Positions 34,203-45,888 of a stretch of DNA of 64,000 nt are shown here, piece by piece. Numbering within the stretch: position 1 is the stretch's first letter; every line of letters starts with the position of its first letter. Origin of the DNA: Euphorbia lathyris (taxonomy: Eukaryota; Streptophyta; Magnoliopsida; Malpighiales; Euphorbiaceae); assembly GCF_963576675.1 (NCBI RefSeq), contig NC_088918.1:59725501-59789500 (forward strand), read 5' to 3'. A model generated the notes under the pieces. That model was not told where the DNA came from. It saw only the letters and a list, made by a program, of their open reading frames with translations, and ran no database searches. The translations under genes and the position numbers were made by a program.

Positions 34203-34395
34203 TGTTATCTCCCAACTCACAAGTGAAACAGCTCTAGTCAGTGTCTGATTAAAGCTGTCTCACACTTCACTCAGCCTTGCTGACCTAAAGCTGAATCAAA
34301 CATTTAATTAAGTCAGCATTGTTGATCAAAAAAGTTATATTAGTTCCTAACCCCCCCTTGGAACTAATTATGTTAAGTTACACGGGACCAACAAG

Positions 34396-34409
34396 TGGTA
34401 TCAGAGCTC
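34396..34409 (+). other. Primer binding site of Copia-B
   Basis: TGGTATCAGAGCTC two bases after the LTR end, identical to Copia-A. Confidence 0.85.
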
Positions 34410-34457
34410 AGTAGCTCACTATTCAAGATAAAACTAACTTGAGCTGATCCCTGTAAA

Positions 34458-34523
34458 TGGCTGAGAACAGCACTCGTTTCCTTCCAGGAAATCAAGCAAT
34501 ACAGATACTCCCTGAGGGATTAT
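34458..34523 (+). pseudogene. Copia-B gag, first 22 codons
   Basis: The ATG at 34458 opens MAENSTRFLPGNQ, matching the start of Copia-A gag (MGENSTRFLPGNQ). It is cut at 34524 by the Athila-like LTR. The rest of Copia-B is not in the window. Confidence 0.85.
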
Positions 34524-35820
34524 TGATAGGGGTATTTTACCCCTATCTTTTAGCGTGATTTACGGGATGATTTTGGATAAAATAAATAAGTTTAATTGCA
34601 AAAATAAAGTGTTTTTGATAAATAAAGAAATAAAAATAAATCTCGTACTTTTAGTTTATTTCCCTCATTTTTGATTAGTTTAGGAAATAAAAACGTCAAG
34701 CTAACTCGGCTCTCAAGTTTTGTATTTCAGGTACGGGAAAGGAGCAAAAACCCACTCCATACGCGGGGCGTATAAGCCTCTACGCGGGGCGTGAAACATG
34801 GTGTCGGTAATGATTGCCTTATCCGCAGACGCCATGTGGAACTGACTCAGCATACGCGGGGCGTATGACACATGTCGGCAATAATTGGCCTAATCCTGAA
34901 AGTCAGACTACATTGTCTCCCGGAGTCAACTCTCCATACGCGGGGCGTATCACTATATACGCGGGGCGTAAAAGGCAGTTCTTTAACGTAAAAAGATCAG
35001 AGACTCATTTACGCGGGGCGTACTTTAGCTACGCACGGCGTAAATGCTCCAATTCTAGCAATAAAACTTCAGAGACTCAAACACGCGGGGCGTACTTCGG
35101 CTACGCAGAGCGTGTATGAGACAATTAGACACGGAATTGGTCGACATGCAGGAGATTTCTGATGGAATGGGCACTTACGCGGGGCATAAACCACCTTACG
35201 CGGGGCGTATCATGGGATTTCTGCACAAAATAATGTTGCTCCATGCTTGTGCTTTGTGAAATTACAAACTTGCCCTTGCTTGATGTCTATAAATAGATAG
35301 TTCTTAAACTTCATTTGACACCAATTGCATACTAGAGAGCTATACTATACTCTTTTCTTGTAATTTAGATTCAGATTTTGTAGTAAACTCTCCCCCTCGA
35401 GAGCTTGTTCGGTTGTTCCGGCGTTTCATCGAAGTTCCGCTCCATCATTCGTCACCAAGCTCCAGAGTTCCACCTCCACGACCTAGGAGACAGCTTTGAG
35501 TCCGGTTAGCTAGTTCCAAGGGCGGATTCTCCCTTTTTACTTGCTAATTAGCTTGTACTCTTCCTATGTACTAGGCTTGGTTGTATTTCATCTAATCACT
35601 TTCCATATTTATAATTTATGATTTATAATCTCTATCTCCCTTTATGTGTTAATGTTTATTGCTTGTTTTGATATTGATAATTGATTCTTGTGTAGGAGAA
35701 TGCGATTACCGCCGCCATTCGGGCTATCTTTAGGGAGTTATATAGGTGTTGCCTTACCGGAAGTGACAAACCGGAAACCGTAGGAATTGACAAGCCACGG
35801 AACTTACGGGCCCTAGTTTC
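34524..35820 (+). repeat. Athila-like LTR, plus orientation, truncated by Copia-2
   Basis: It begins TGATAGGGGTATTTTACCCC, like the LTR starts at 6962 and 11436 but otherwise a different family. The TATA box TATAAATA is at 35288-35295. It is interrupted at 35821 by the Copia-2 LTR, and no continuation is found after 44180, so its 3' end is missing. Confidence 0.75.
34760..35209. repeat. Eleven dispersed TACGCGGGGCGTA motifs in U3
   Basis: A 13-base near-palindrome, at ~20-100-bp irregular spacing, just upstream of the LTR TATA box. Variants include ACGCACGGCGT, ACGCAGAGCGT and ACGCGGGGCAT. Confidence 0.88.
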
Positions 35821-37873
35821 TGTTGGAAATAGGGCTAAGGTATAGCAGCGGAAATATAAAAATTTTAGCCTACTTCCTTTTAACCATAGGATCCGTTAAT
35901 CGTTATTTCATATAAAGAGGGATAAGAAGATATACCTTTCGATGATCAATCTACCGTTGCAAACGAAGTGCCCACAACTTCAAAGGAGATGTAAACTGTT
36001 TACCAATCTGCCCCTATTCGAAACAGACCTTCCAGACCTCCGAACAACAATCCCTTCGGTGGAAACGTAGAAGAATATGTCTAGAAGCTACTGTCCAAAA
36101 ATCGCGACGATCCGACGGTTCAATCTCCGGGAATCCTCGAAATAGTGAACTGACCTGATGTAGGCGAAGAAAAACGAATTTCTCCCTTTTGATTGTTTTT
36201 CTTCTTTCGTGAACACGGTGAGGTTAAATTAGAATCAACCCTTATGAGATGTAACCAAAATAGATTACCTCTAATTAACCAACACAAGATCAAGGAGAAA
36301 GAGGGATGAATTAGATTAATCAATCGATGGAATGCCGAATGAATTCTTGTCCACGAACTTGGGGATGGGAATTCTTTCTTTCTCTCTCCAGAAGCAATTT
36401 CGAAAATCACTTGTAGGGGGGGGGAGGAATTAGTGTGTCGAAATTCATTAGGGTAGGGGCATATATATTAGGTTGTATCTAAACCTAGTTAGATAGGAAT
36501 AGGTCACTTAATAGGAATCCAATTCAGAATAGGATTTCTAATTATTATCTTACTATATGTCTAATATAATTAGGATAATAATAAGTAACCTAGTTAGATA
36601 ATAATAGGAGCATATTAATCTAATTAAAACTCCTACTTTAATTATCTCTTAATTAATTTAATTCATAATCCTAATCAAATTAGGATTAGTGGAATAAATT
36701 AATTCCTTCCCTAATCATATATATAAATTTCGACCCCCCTATCCATGTGGGCCTTACTGGGCTCAATTGGGCTTCCATCTCTCTTTTGTTTCCAAGTCTT
36801 ATGTGTGATCCATTAGGTCCTTACTACTTCTGGCCGTATGCAACTATTAAATTAATTTCTTCAAGAATTATATTTAATCCTTGCATAACGGAATGATGAA
36901 CAGAGCATGTTATCGGCATATCCGTAATCATTCCCCCAGAGTCCGTTAAGAAGGCAGGTTGATTCTACCGTTAACCCTTCCGTATTAGTTACGGTATAAT
37001 ACGATCCTTTATCAACTACATCCTTGAACTGAATCTTATGACTATGGGTAATGTCAAGTCACATATAGCGAGACGTTCATTTTACTTGTTATTGGCCGAG
37101 TCAACTCAAAAGATAGGTTAAGTGAAATCCGAATTTCTACTCTTAAGCTATCACCTTGCAAGGGTTTAGAGTCGAGTCTTCCACAAGCGATCCTTGGATG
37201 TATCTCCCATTCATCGGGAGTGATAAATGCTCAATCCAATGTATAACTACCCTGACATTACCTCCTGTGACACCCAACCTTTGCAGTTCACACCCCAGAG
37301 TCATCTCTGTTAAGGATCGTGGGACCACGCGATCAAAGTCTCACATTCAGTAATTCAGGATGACCAATTAACATTCCTTTGAGTCTGAGGATTAGTTATA
37401 CCTATTAATACCAATGAGATGAACAGGTGACAAGGATGAATCTACCCATCCTGTTATCTCAAGTCGGATCCCCAATCCTAATGAACAACGTTTCACCGGA
37501 TCTATGTAACTGTCCAGATATCTATATATGTGAAGCTTGTGAGATCAGCTTTCTGTCGGACAGAAGACATTGTTACATACAAGTCTCAACTGTGATATAT
37601 CAATCCTAAATATATCACTTGACTTGGGGTGGTTTTAAGTTTATTAGTTTATTATAAAGTTTTGTCTCACTTCATGCTTGTATGAACACTTTATAATCAC
37701 TTTAAACAAACTTACGGATTTCCTTTTATTAGACTTTATTTAGTGCTTAAAAGGGATTGCCTTTATATAGTTATAAAACATATATCTCATTAAAACAAAT
37801 GATATAAAGAACAATTCATTTACAATAAGTTTGTATCCTGCAACAATTGACTATAGGACACAAAACCCCAACA
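35821..37873 (-). repeat. 3' LTR of Copia-2
   Basis: 2053 bp; minus strand TGTTGGGGTTTTG...CTATTTCCAACA. The purine tract AAGTGGGAGTA abuts it at 37874-37884. The frame at 36120-36410 recurs in the other LTR and is not a gene. Confidence 0.88.
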
Positions 37874-37887
37874 TACTCCCACTTGGA

Positions 37888-40437
37888 CTAAAGCCAATTG
37901 TTTCTAAAACTTATCCCAGTAGAAGTTAAATGACGATCATGTACTTTCTGGGTTAAAGGCTTTGTTAACGGATCTGCAACGTTGTCCTCTGTAGGTACTC
38001 TTTCTATTCTCACATCTCCTCTAGCCACAATCTCTCTAATGATGTGGTATCGCTTTAGGTAGTGTTTGGATGCATTATGAGACCGTGGTTCCTTTGCTTG
38101 CGCAATGGCTCCATTGTTATCACAGTACAGAGTAATGGGATTGACAATGTCAGGCACCACTCCTAGTTCTGTAATGAACTTTCTAATCCAAACCGCTTCC
38201 TTTGTCGCTTCCGCAGCAGCGATGTACTCTGACTCGGTCGTAGAGAAAGCCACGCTTCCCTGCTTGGAACTCTTCCAACTGACCGCGCCCCCATTCAAGA
38301 TAAACAGGTATCCTGATTGGGATTTAAAATCATTCTCATCTGTGAGATGACTAGCGTTTGAAAATCCTTCAATTTTCAGATCTCCTTCTCCGTACACTAG
38401 GAACATATCTTTAGTCCTTCTCAAGTACTTAAGAATGTTCTTGACGGCAATCCAATGCTCGTCTCCCGGATTCCCTTGGTAACGACTCGTTACTGATAAC
38501 GCGAACGCTACGTCAGGTCTAGTGCATAGCATAGCATACATAATCGAACCGATCGCGCTGGCATACGGGACTACAGCCATGTGTCGTTTGTCATCATCAG
38601 TTTTAGGACATTGATGATTGTTTAACTTCACTCCATGCACCATGGGTAAGTTACCTCGTTTCGATTCAAGCATGCTAAACCGATTTAGCACCTTTTCAAT
38701 GTATGTAGCCTGTGAAAGACCAAGCAGTCTACGCGATCTATCTCTATAGATCTTTATACCAAGTATATAGGCTGCTTCACCAAGGTCTTTCATTGAGAAG
38801 TTACCAGATAACCAAACTTTTACCGATTGTAATAGAGCAATGTCATTTCCCATTAATAGTATATCATCCACATATAGTATGAGAAATGCTATAGAGCTCC
38901 CACTTGCTTTCTTGTAAATGCAAGCTTCCTCGCAATTTTGTTCGAAACCAAATTGTTTTATGGTTTCGTCAAAACGCTTATTCCAGCTTCTAGATGCTTG
39001 CTTGAGTCCATAAATGGATCTCTGAAGTTTGCAAACTTTATTTGCATCCTTTGATATGAAACCTTCAGGTTGCATCATGTATACATCCTCAAGCAGGTTT
39101 CCGTTTAGGAAAGCTGTTTTCACATCCATTTGTCAAATCTCATAATCAAAATGAGCGGCAATTGCAAGCATGATTCTGATTGATTTGGACATAGCAACGG
39201 GAGAGAAGGTTTCGTCATAATCAACGCCTTGTTTTTGACGATATCCTTTCGCTACCAACCTAGCTTTGTAGGTGCTAACCTTTCCATCCATGTCAGTCTT
39301 CCTTTTGAAGATCCACCTGCACCCAATGGGTTTTATCCCCTCGGGTGGATCAACCAAAGTCCACACTTGGTTAGTATACATGGAATCCATTTCAGAATCC
39401 ATGGCCTCAAGCCATGCTTTAGAATCTGGACTAGTAAGAGCCTCTTCGTAGTTTTCGGGTTCGTCGTCTAACACGGGAACCTCGTCATCATCTCCCACTA
39501 GAAAACCATATCTAACTGGGAGTTCACGAACTCTTCGTGATCTACGAATAGGTGCCACTGGAGTCTCATCTAATGGGACTTCTTCGGGTACTTCTATCGC
39601 TTCTGTTGTTTCAGCCGGCGTCTCTTCCTCTTGAACTTCGTCGAGTTCAATCACGCTTCCCTTTTGTGTTTCTTCGAGAAACTCTTTCTCTAAGAAGGTT
39701 GCGTATCTGGATACTATTACTTTCTGATCATCTGGATGATAGAAGTAATACCCTACGGTCTCTTTGGGATATCCAATGAAGAAACATTTATCAGATTTAG
39801 AATTTAATTTGTCGGACGCAATGCGTTTGACATATGCCGAACAACCCCATACTCTCATAAATGAGAACACAGGTTTCCTACCAACGAACAATTCATACGG
39901 TGTGGAACTAGCGGATTTAGTTGGTACTCGATTTAGGGTGAAGAGGGCAGTTTCTAAGGCATAGCCCCAGAACATCTTTGGAAGTAAGGCCATGCTCATC
40001 ATGGACCGTACCATATCTAATAGGGTACGGTTTCTCCTCTCGGATACACCATTGTGTTGTGGTGTATAGGGAGGTGTCCATTGCGAGCATATCCCACATT
40101 AAGTTAGATAATTCAGAAAATTATCAGAAAGATATTCGCCACCTCGATCGGATCGAAGCGTCTTTATTTTCTTTCCTAATTGATTTTCTACTTCATTCTT
40201 GAAGCATTTGAACTTGTCAAAAGCTTCTGACTTGTGCTTCATCAAGTAGACATAACCATATCGAGTATGGTCATCTATGAAGCTAATGAAGTATCTGAAT
40301 CCTCCTCTTGCTTGGACTGACATAGGGCCACATACATCTGAATGAATGAGTCCTAGAGTGTCTGATACACGCTCACCTTTATTGCTAAAGGGTGTCTTTG
40401 TCATTTTACCTTTTAAACATGATTCGCATGTTTCCAA
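37888..40437 (-). pseudogene. Copia-2 pol: integrase, RT and RNase H with two nonsense codons
   Basis: One minus-strand frame. Integrase blocks are CESCLKGKMTKTPF, HSDVCGPM, RSDRGGEY and HNGVSERRNRT. RT blocks are GCRWIFKRKTD, DETFSPVA, QMDVKTAFLNG and YVDDILLMG. RNase H blocks are STTESEYIAA, DNNGAIA and ADPLTKPL. An in-frame TAA at ~40099 lies in the integrase core, and an in-frame TGA at ~39130 stands where copia RT normally has Trp before QMDVKTAF. Otherwise the frame is open, so damage is limited. Order and motifs are copia. Confidence 0.9.
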
Positions 40438-41482
40438 TGATTCAGAATCGATTGGATCTATAAGCCCATCTGAATGTAGCTTTTAGTATGCGTCTCTTGT
40501 TTATATGACAATCCCACAAGCAAGTTGAATTATCTAGCTTATGTATTTTGGTATCAATTGCGAAAACAGAAATCTAACACATAAATCCCATTTTGTGATA
40601 TTCCTGAAAAATAGAAAATCCCATCTCTATAAAAATCGCAATGTTTGTTCTTTATCGAAATATAGAACATACCAGATGTTTGGAGTACCGGTTTTTCCCT
40701 TCTGGAGGGTAGCTCGGTACAAAGAACAATTTCTCTTCCAATGCCCCATGTCACCACAATAGTGGTACTTTCTTTTAGGCTTCTTCACTTCCTTTCCCTT
40801 GGACACATCTTTCTTACCTTTCTTGGGATGTTTAGGATTGGGAAAATTCCCTTTCCTTTTCTATGATCCCTCTATGACAATAGCCGGTATTGCCTTGTCT
40901 TTCTGAATATTGGGCTCAACTTACTTGAGCATATTTGCAAGCTCTTCAAGAGAGGTTTGCAAGTCATTCATCTGATAGTTCATGATGAACTATGAATAAC
41001 TCTTTGGGAGGGATTGAAGAATTAAGTCTACACTTAGTTCGTTATCCATCGCGAATCCAATACTAGAAAGTTTGGTAATATAGCCAATCATCTTGACACA
41101 AGGTGTCATGACAGATGTGCCCTCTTGCATCCTGCAACGATATAACAATTTTGATATCTCGTAGCGTTCGCACCTGGTTTGTTTCCCAAACAATTCCTTT
41201 AGGTGCATGATGATGGAATAGGCATAGTTGCCTTTGTAATTCCGATGTCATCGATGCAAGTATGATGCATCCGGCATGATCGTCATCAGCCTTGTGCTTC
41301 TGGTAAGCATCGATTTCCTCGATGGGAGCATCATCCTCAGGGATAGGGGGTATCGATGTATCAAATACATACCATATTTTATCGAACTTCAAAACAATTT
41401 TGAGGTAACGAAACCAGTCGGTGAAGTTTGAACTATTCAACTTGTTATCGGTAAATGTATTTTGCAGATTGGTGTTAGTCAT
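40438..41482 (-). pseudogene. Copia-2 gag and remnant protease region
   Basis: ATG 41482 opens MTNTNLQNTFTDNKLNSSNF, a copia gag start with GCIILASMTSELQRQ following. The frame breaks by ~41210 and continues in another phase (MHLKELFGKQTRCERYEI). Farther on, YHYCGDMGHWKRNC is a CCHC knuckle whose first Cys is Tyr. The aspartic-protease motif is not found between the knuckle and integrase, consistent with a deletion. Confidence 0.75.
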
Positions 41483-43090
41483 GATTTTAAGAGTGTTTCA
41501 TTAAACTGAGAGTGAGAAAGAGTAAACGTATGTTATTCATTTGCTTTAAAGTATAACAATCTAAAATTATAGGCCTTTTAATTTATTTCAGATTGCTCCC
41601 ACTATTTTGCCAAATTAATAACCCTCCATATTAATTCGAAGAATTTCACAAATCCTTTAGTGAGCTAGGATCCTAACTCCTGAGATTTCGCCTTAACTTT
41701 AGCCAACAAACTAGTCTCATTCATTAGGTAGATTCATTCAATCAATCACATCTCGAATGTGACTCCTAGGTTATTGGGTTACTAACCACATTAGTAACTA
41801 ATATGTCATTCATATTAATCCCAACCATTTTGCCCATTATTGTATGAACAACATGACTTTTGCCAACCAATTGTCATACTCTAATTTAAGTATTACCCCA
41901 TATTCATGAAAGAACTATTTTCGATAATCCAGGTGTTACCATAAGACCCCGAGCTTGACTTTTGCCAACAACCCAAAGGCCCCCAGTACTGCCGGCTGCA
42001 TTATAATATTAGGGAGGGGCAACCGATTTTAATAACTTATTTATTTACTTAACTTTTTAATGAGGGATTTTTATTTAAGTCTCATAATCTAACTTAGTCT
42101 TGATTTGCTTTAGCATACATCAGACATACATTCACACATACATTGGTGTTATGGACATATCATCTAAATTATTCCGTCGAGCCAGAGACGGAATAAAAGG
42201 GCAAACCTAAAGAAATACTAACTATTACATATTTCTCTTTAGGTCCTCCGTCTTCTCCATGTCGCCTTGAAATTACATATTAATTTCTATACTACTAAAA
42301 GAAAACTTCAATTGAATTGAAGGGAATCAAATGAGAGGAGAAATTACAATAGATAGTAGAAAGGCAGGACGCGCAGGCCCTATTTCAAAAATACCAAAAG
42401 ACTAAAAGAGGGTCCAAATATGTCCATAACTCCAAACATGCAAAGACTCAATTAAATAAATTTAATTGGTTGATTACATAACTGTCTTATGTAATATTTA
42501 GGTTAATCACATTAACTTATCAAATTAACTTTCATCCAATTTTACTTCTAATCGTTTTATATCTTTATATTAATTCTTAGATTAATATAACCATATAAAA
42601 CGTTGATTATGCATGTCCCAATTATTTTGATTTCAATTCATTTAACGCTTTGATTTACAACTTGGTAAAAACAAACTTTTAAACGAATTTTCATTCGATA
42701 ATCAAAACAGAAAACTATTAATTTCCGAAACATGTATATATATTTTATATTCAAAACTAATTTTAAACACATATATATCAGATTTTCAAAACGGTTGAAA
42801 AGCGATTTTCAGAAATAGGAAAAACTACAATAGATTTCCGTTTTATCTTTAGAATCAATAAAACTAATTTTATTAATCTAACCATAAAACTAATAGATTT
42901 TGTTATAATGATTATCAACCGAAATAATTAGGAACATAAGCATAATCAGTTTTAATTAATAATTAATCAAAACTTTATTTATCTTTAGAATTAATCAATC
43001 AATACTATTTGTCAATTAATCCTAACCATAAATATTTATCCAATCCTATTGAAAACTTCTATATTTTCATATATGAAATAACGGATTTAA
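41483..43090. other. Copia-2 5' leader
   Basis: 1.6 kb of AT-rich non-coding sequence between PBS and gag, long for a copia leader. No frame of interest. Confidence 0.6.
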
Positions 43091-43107
43091 CCTGGCTCTG
43101 ATACCAC
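43091..43107 (-). other. Primer binding site of Copia-2
   Basis: The minus strand reads TGGTATCAGAGCCAGG next to the 5' LTR, initiator-Met type. Confidence 0.85.
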
Positions 43108-44180
43108 TGTTGGAAATAGGGCTAAGGTATAGCAGCGGAAATATAAAAATTTTAGCCTACTTCCTTTTAACCATAGGATCCGTTAATCGTTATTTCATAT
43201 AAAGAGGGATAAGAAGATATACCTTTCGATGATCAATCTACCGTTGCAAACGAAGTGCCCACAACTTCAAAGGAGATGTAAACTGTTTACCAATCTGCCC
43301 CTATTCGAAACAGACCTTCCAGACGTCCGAACAACAATCCCTTCGGTGGAAACGTAGAAGAATATGTCTAGAAGCTACTGTCCAAAAATCGCGACGATCC
43401 GACGGTTCAATCTCCGGGAATCCTCGAAATAGTGAACTGACCTGATGTAGGCGAAGAAAAACGAATTTCTCCCTTTTGATTGTTTTTCTTCTTTCGTGAA
43501 CACGGTGAGGTTAAATTAGAATCAACCCTTATGAGATGTAACCAAAATAGATTACCTCTAATTAACCAACACAAGATCAAGGAGAAAGAGGGATGAATTA
43601 GATTAATCAATCGATGGAATGCCGAATGAATTCTTGTCCACGAACTTGGGGATGGGAATTCTTTCTTTCTCTCTCCAGAAGCAATTTCGAAAATCACTTG
43701 TAGGGAGGGGGAGGAATTAGTGTGTCGAAATTCATTAGGGTAGGGGTATATATATTAGGTTGTATCTAAACCTAGTTAGATAGGAATAGATCACTTAATA
43801 GGAATCCAATTCAGAATAGGATTTCTAATTATTATCTTACTATATGTCTAATATAATTAGGATAATAATAAGTAACCTAGTTAGATAATAATAGGAGCAT
43901 ATTAATCTAATTAAAACTCCTACTTTAATTATCTCTTAATTAATTTAATTCATAATCATAATCAAATTAGGATTAGTGGAATAAATTAATTCCTTCCCTA
44001 ATCATATATATAAATTTCGACCCCCCTATCCATGTGGGCCTTACTGGGCTCAATTGGGCTTCCATCTCTCTTTTGTTTCCAAGTCTTATGTGTGATCCAT
44101 TAGGTCCTTACTACTTCTGGCCGTATGCAACTATTAAATTAATTTCTTCAAGAATTATATTTAATCCTTGCATAACGGAA
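43108..44180 (-). repeat. 5' LTR of Copia-2, truncated
   Basis: Matches 35821-36898 and stops abruptly at ...CATAACGGAA. The promoter-proximal ~980 bp (U3) are missing, so this copy has lost its LTR start. Confidence 0.88.
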
Positions 44181-44780
44181 AGAAAGGAGAAAGTGAAAAT
44201 CCATTCTTCTTCTATTTCGTCCAGCCACACGAAATTGCCCATAGCCGGAGATTGAACCGTTGGATCATCGTGAAATTTGGACAGGAGCTTCCTAACACCT
44301 GTTCGCTTGTTTTCACCGGAGCGATCGTCGTTCGGTGGCTTGGAAGACCAGTTCATACCAGGGGCAGATCGTAGACAGATTTGTGACTTCTTTAAGGTTC
44401 TTCTATTCTTTTGTGTTGTGATTGATTCCATACTTCTTGAGGGAAAATTCCAAGATTGTATGTTGATTGTGTATGCCTCTAGTGTTATCTAGGGATGAAT
44501 TTGTGTATTGCTCATTATTATTTGATATAGTGGAAGGTTTAAGCGGACTACGGTCCCCGTGGTTTTTACTCCTTGCATTGAGGGAGTTTTCCACGTAAAA
44601 ATCGTGCTTGTTCTTTGTGTTTATGTGTCTGCCATTTAACTACTGTTGTTGCTTCGTTGTGTTTGATTGTTGCTCTACTAATTAGTTTCCTCGTAGATTC
44701 ATTCAAGTCAGGAAAAGATTAGTAACGAAGGTTAATTCCGCATTATTGTTGTTACCGTTGTTAGTCCGTTTTTCTCATCA
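44181..44780 (+). repeat. Probable copia LTR 3'-half fragment
   Basis: Contains GGACTACGGTCCCCGTGGTT and GGAGTTTTCCACGTAAAAAT, phrases I recall from the R/U5 part of several plant copia LTRs, in plus orientation. No LTR start or partner was found. The junction with Copia-2 at 44180 is abrupt. Confidence 0.5.
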
Positions 44781-45330
44781 CTTTCACACTTTAGAACATT
44801 CTTCTGTTTCTTTTTTGGGAAAAAGATGGCTAATGTCTCCCGCCTTGTGCCATTTCCTACTTGTCTGTTGTTTTTCTAAAAATCTCAGCCGTTACTCAAT
44901 CACTTTAACAATATAAAATCTCTCTCTCCATTTTGAACAACAAATACCCTAATTTATTTGTTGTTCTTGTTTTCTAGTTTTGAATTTTTCTCTTACTTCT
45001 TTGTCTTTTTATTATTAAAATAATGGATGCAAGATCCATGAGCTCGGGATTCCCACTTCAACAAAGCTGAATATTCAGGTAAATAATTCTGACAATAAAA
45101 ATATAAGATGTTCAATGGATCTTTTGGCCACTTTATGATCTTTTAACAAATTGTACAGTTACTAAGAATTTATTTAAAATTTTATATTTATTAAAGGATG
45201 ATTTCATATTCGATAACTATATTTTCCTAAATTCAGTTACCACTACTAATATTTCTCCTTAGCAGTTTTTTTTTTTCATTTTCGTCCATATTTGCTCATA
45301 CTACCTTTTTCTCTTCTTTTTTTGTTTTTC
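44781..45330. other. AT-rich intergenic sequence
   Basis: No gene, repeat or terminal structure recognised. Confidence 0.5.
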
Positions 45331-45338
45331 TCTAGATC

Positions 45339-45880
45339 TAGCAATGTAAATGGGGCGGGGATTACCCATCCCCGACGGAGCCCCGCCCCGTTTTATTATG
45401 AGACGGGAACGGAGACTAATATGTGCCCCATTAGCGAGGACGGGTGGGGATGGGAAAAGGTATCCCTGCCCCGCGGGGATCCCCGAACCCGCCTCGTATT
45501 GTGCCCCATGGAGATTCCCGACGGATTATCCGTTTAATCTCCGATAACATATTATTAATCATAGAAAATAAAAAATACGTATAGAAAAACTTGAACCTAT
45601 GATTAATCCGATCCAAATGTTTTATTTTTATTTCACTCTATATCTATTTGTTCATCATATTCTCTTATTTTCTTTCTTTTTTTTCTCTATTCTTTTCATT
45701 TATTTCTTTGTTTATATATTCTTTTAAACTTTAAATGGGTAAACGGGGATACCCACGGGGTCGGGGACAAGGATGAATTTTGTCCCTGTTTGTTTCGCGT
45801 GGAGGGTATGAGGATTCCCCGTTTAGTCAGGGAACGGGGATGGGAACTCCAATCCCCGCCCCGCCCCGTTTACATCCCTA
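45339..45880. mobile_element. hAT-type MITE
   Basis: The ends TAGCAATGTAAATGGGGCGGGG and CCCCGCCCCGTTTACATCCCTA form inverted repeats. They are flanked by 8-bp near-identical duplications TCTAGATC (45331-45338) and TCTATATC (45881-45888). 542 bp, no coding capacity, GC-rich ends around an AT-rich core. Confidence 0.8.
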
Positions 45881-45888
45881 TCTATATC

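Larger units (their letters stand above)
28106..34393 (+). repeat. Copia-B 5' LTR, split by a CACTA element
   Basis: It begins TGTTGAAACACC and ends GGACCAACA, the same family as the Copia-A LTR but in plus orientation. Without the inserted DNA (29368-34202 plus one target duplication) it is ~1450 bp. The TATA box TATAAATA is at 28779-28786. An initiator-Met PBS follows immediately. Confidence 0.88.
35821..44180 (-). mobile_element. Copia-2: degenerate Ty1/copia element with a truncated 5' LTR
   Basis: The left LTR (3' LTR in element sense) is complete at 35821-37873. The right LTR 43108-44180 matches only its inner ~1070 bp, then the sequence changes. About five to six differences were seen across the shared LTR part, so the copies are young. 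Pol has two nonsense codons, and the gag/protease region has frame breaks and a deletion. It could move only with enzymes supplied in trans. It interrupts the Athila-like LTR. Confidence 0.9.

Noticed and set aside
34814..35119. 101-aa frame with YAGR-type repeats
   Set aside because: It is a translation of the TACGCGGGGCGTA array, not a protein.
36120..36410. 96-aa frame present twice (also 43407-43697)
   Set aside because: It is part of the Copia-2 LTR pair; identity reflects LTR duplication, not coding constraint.
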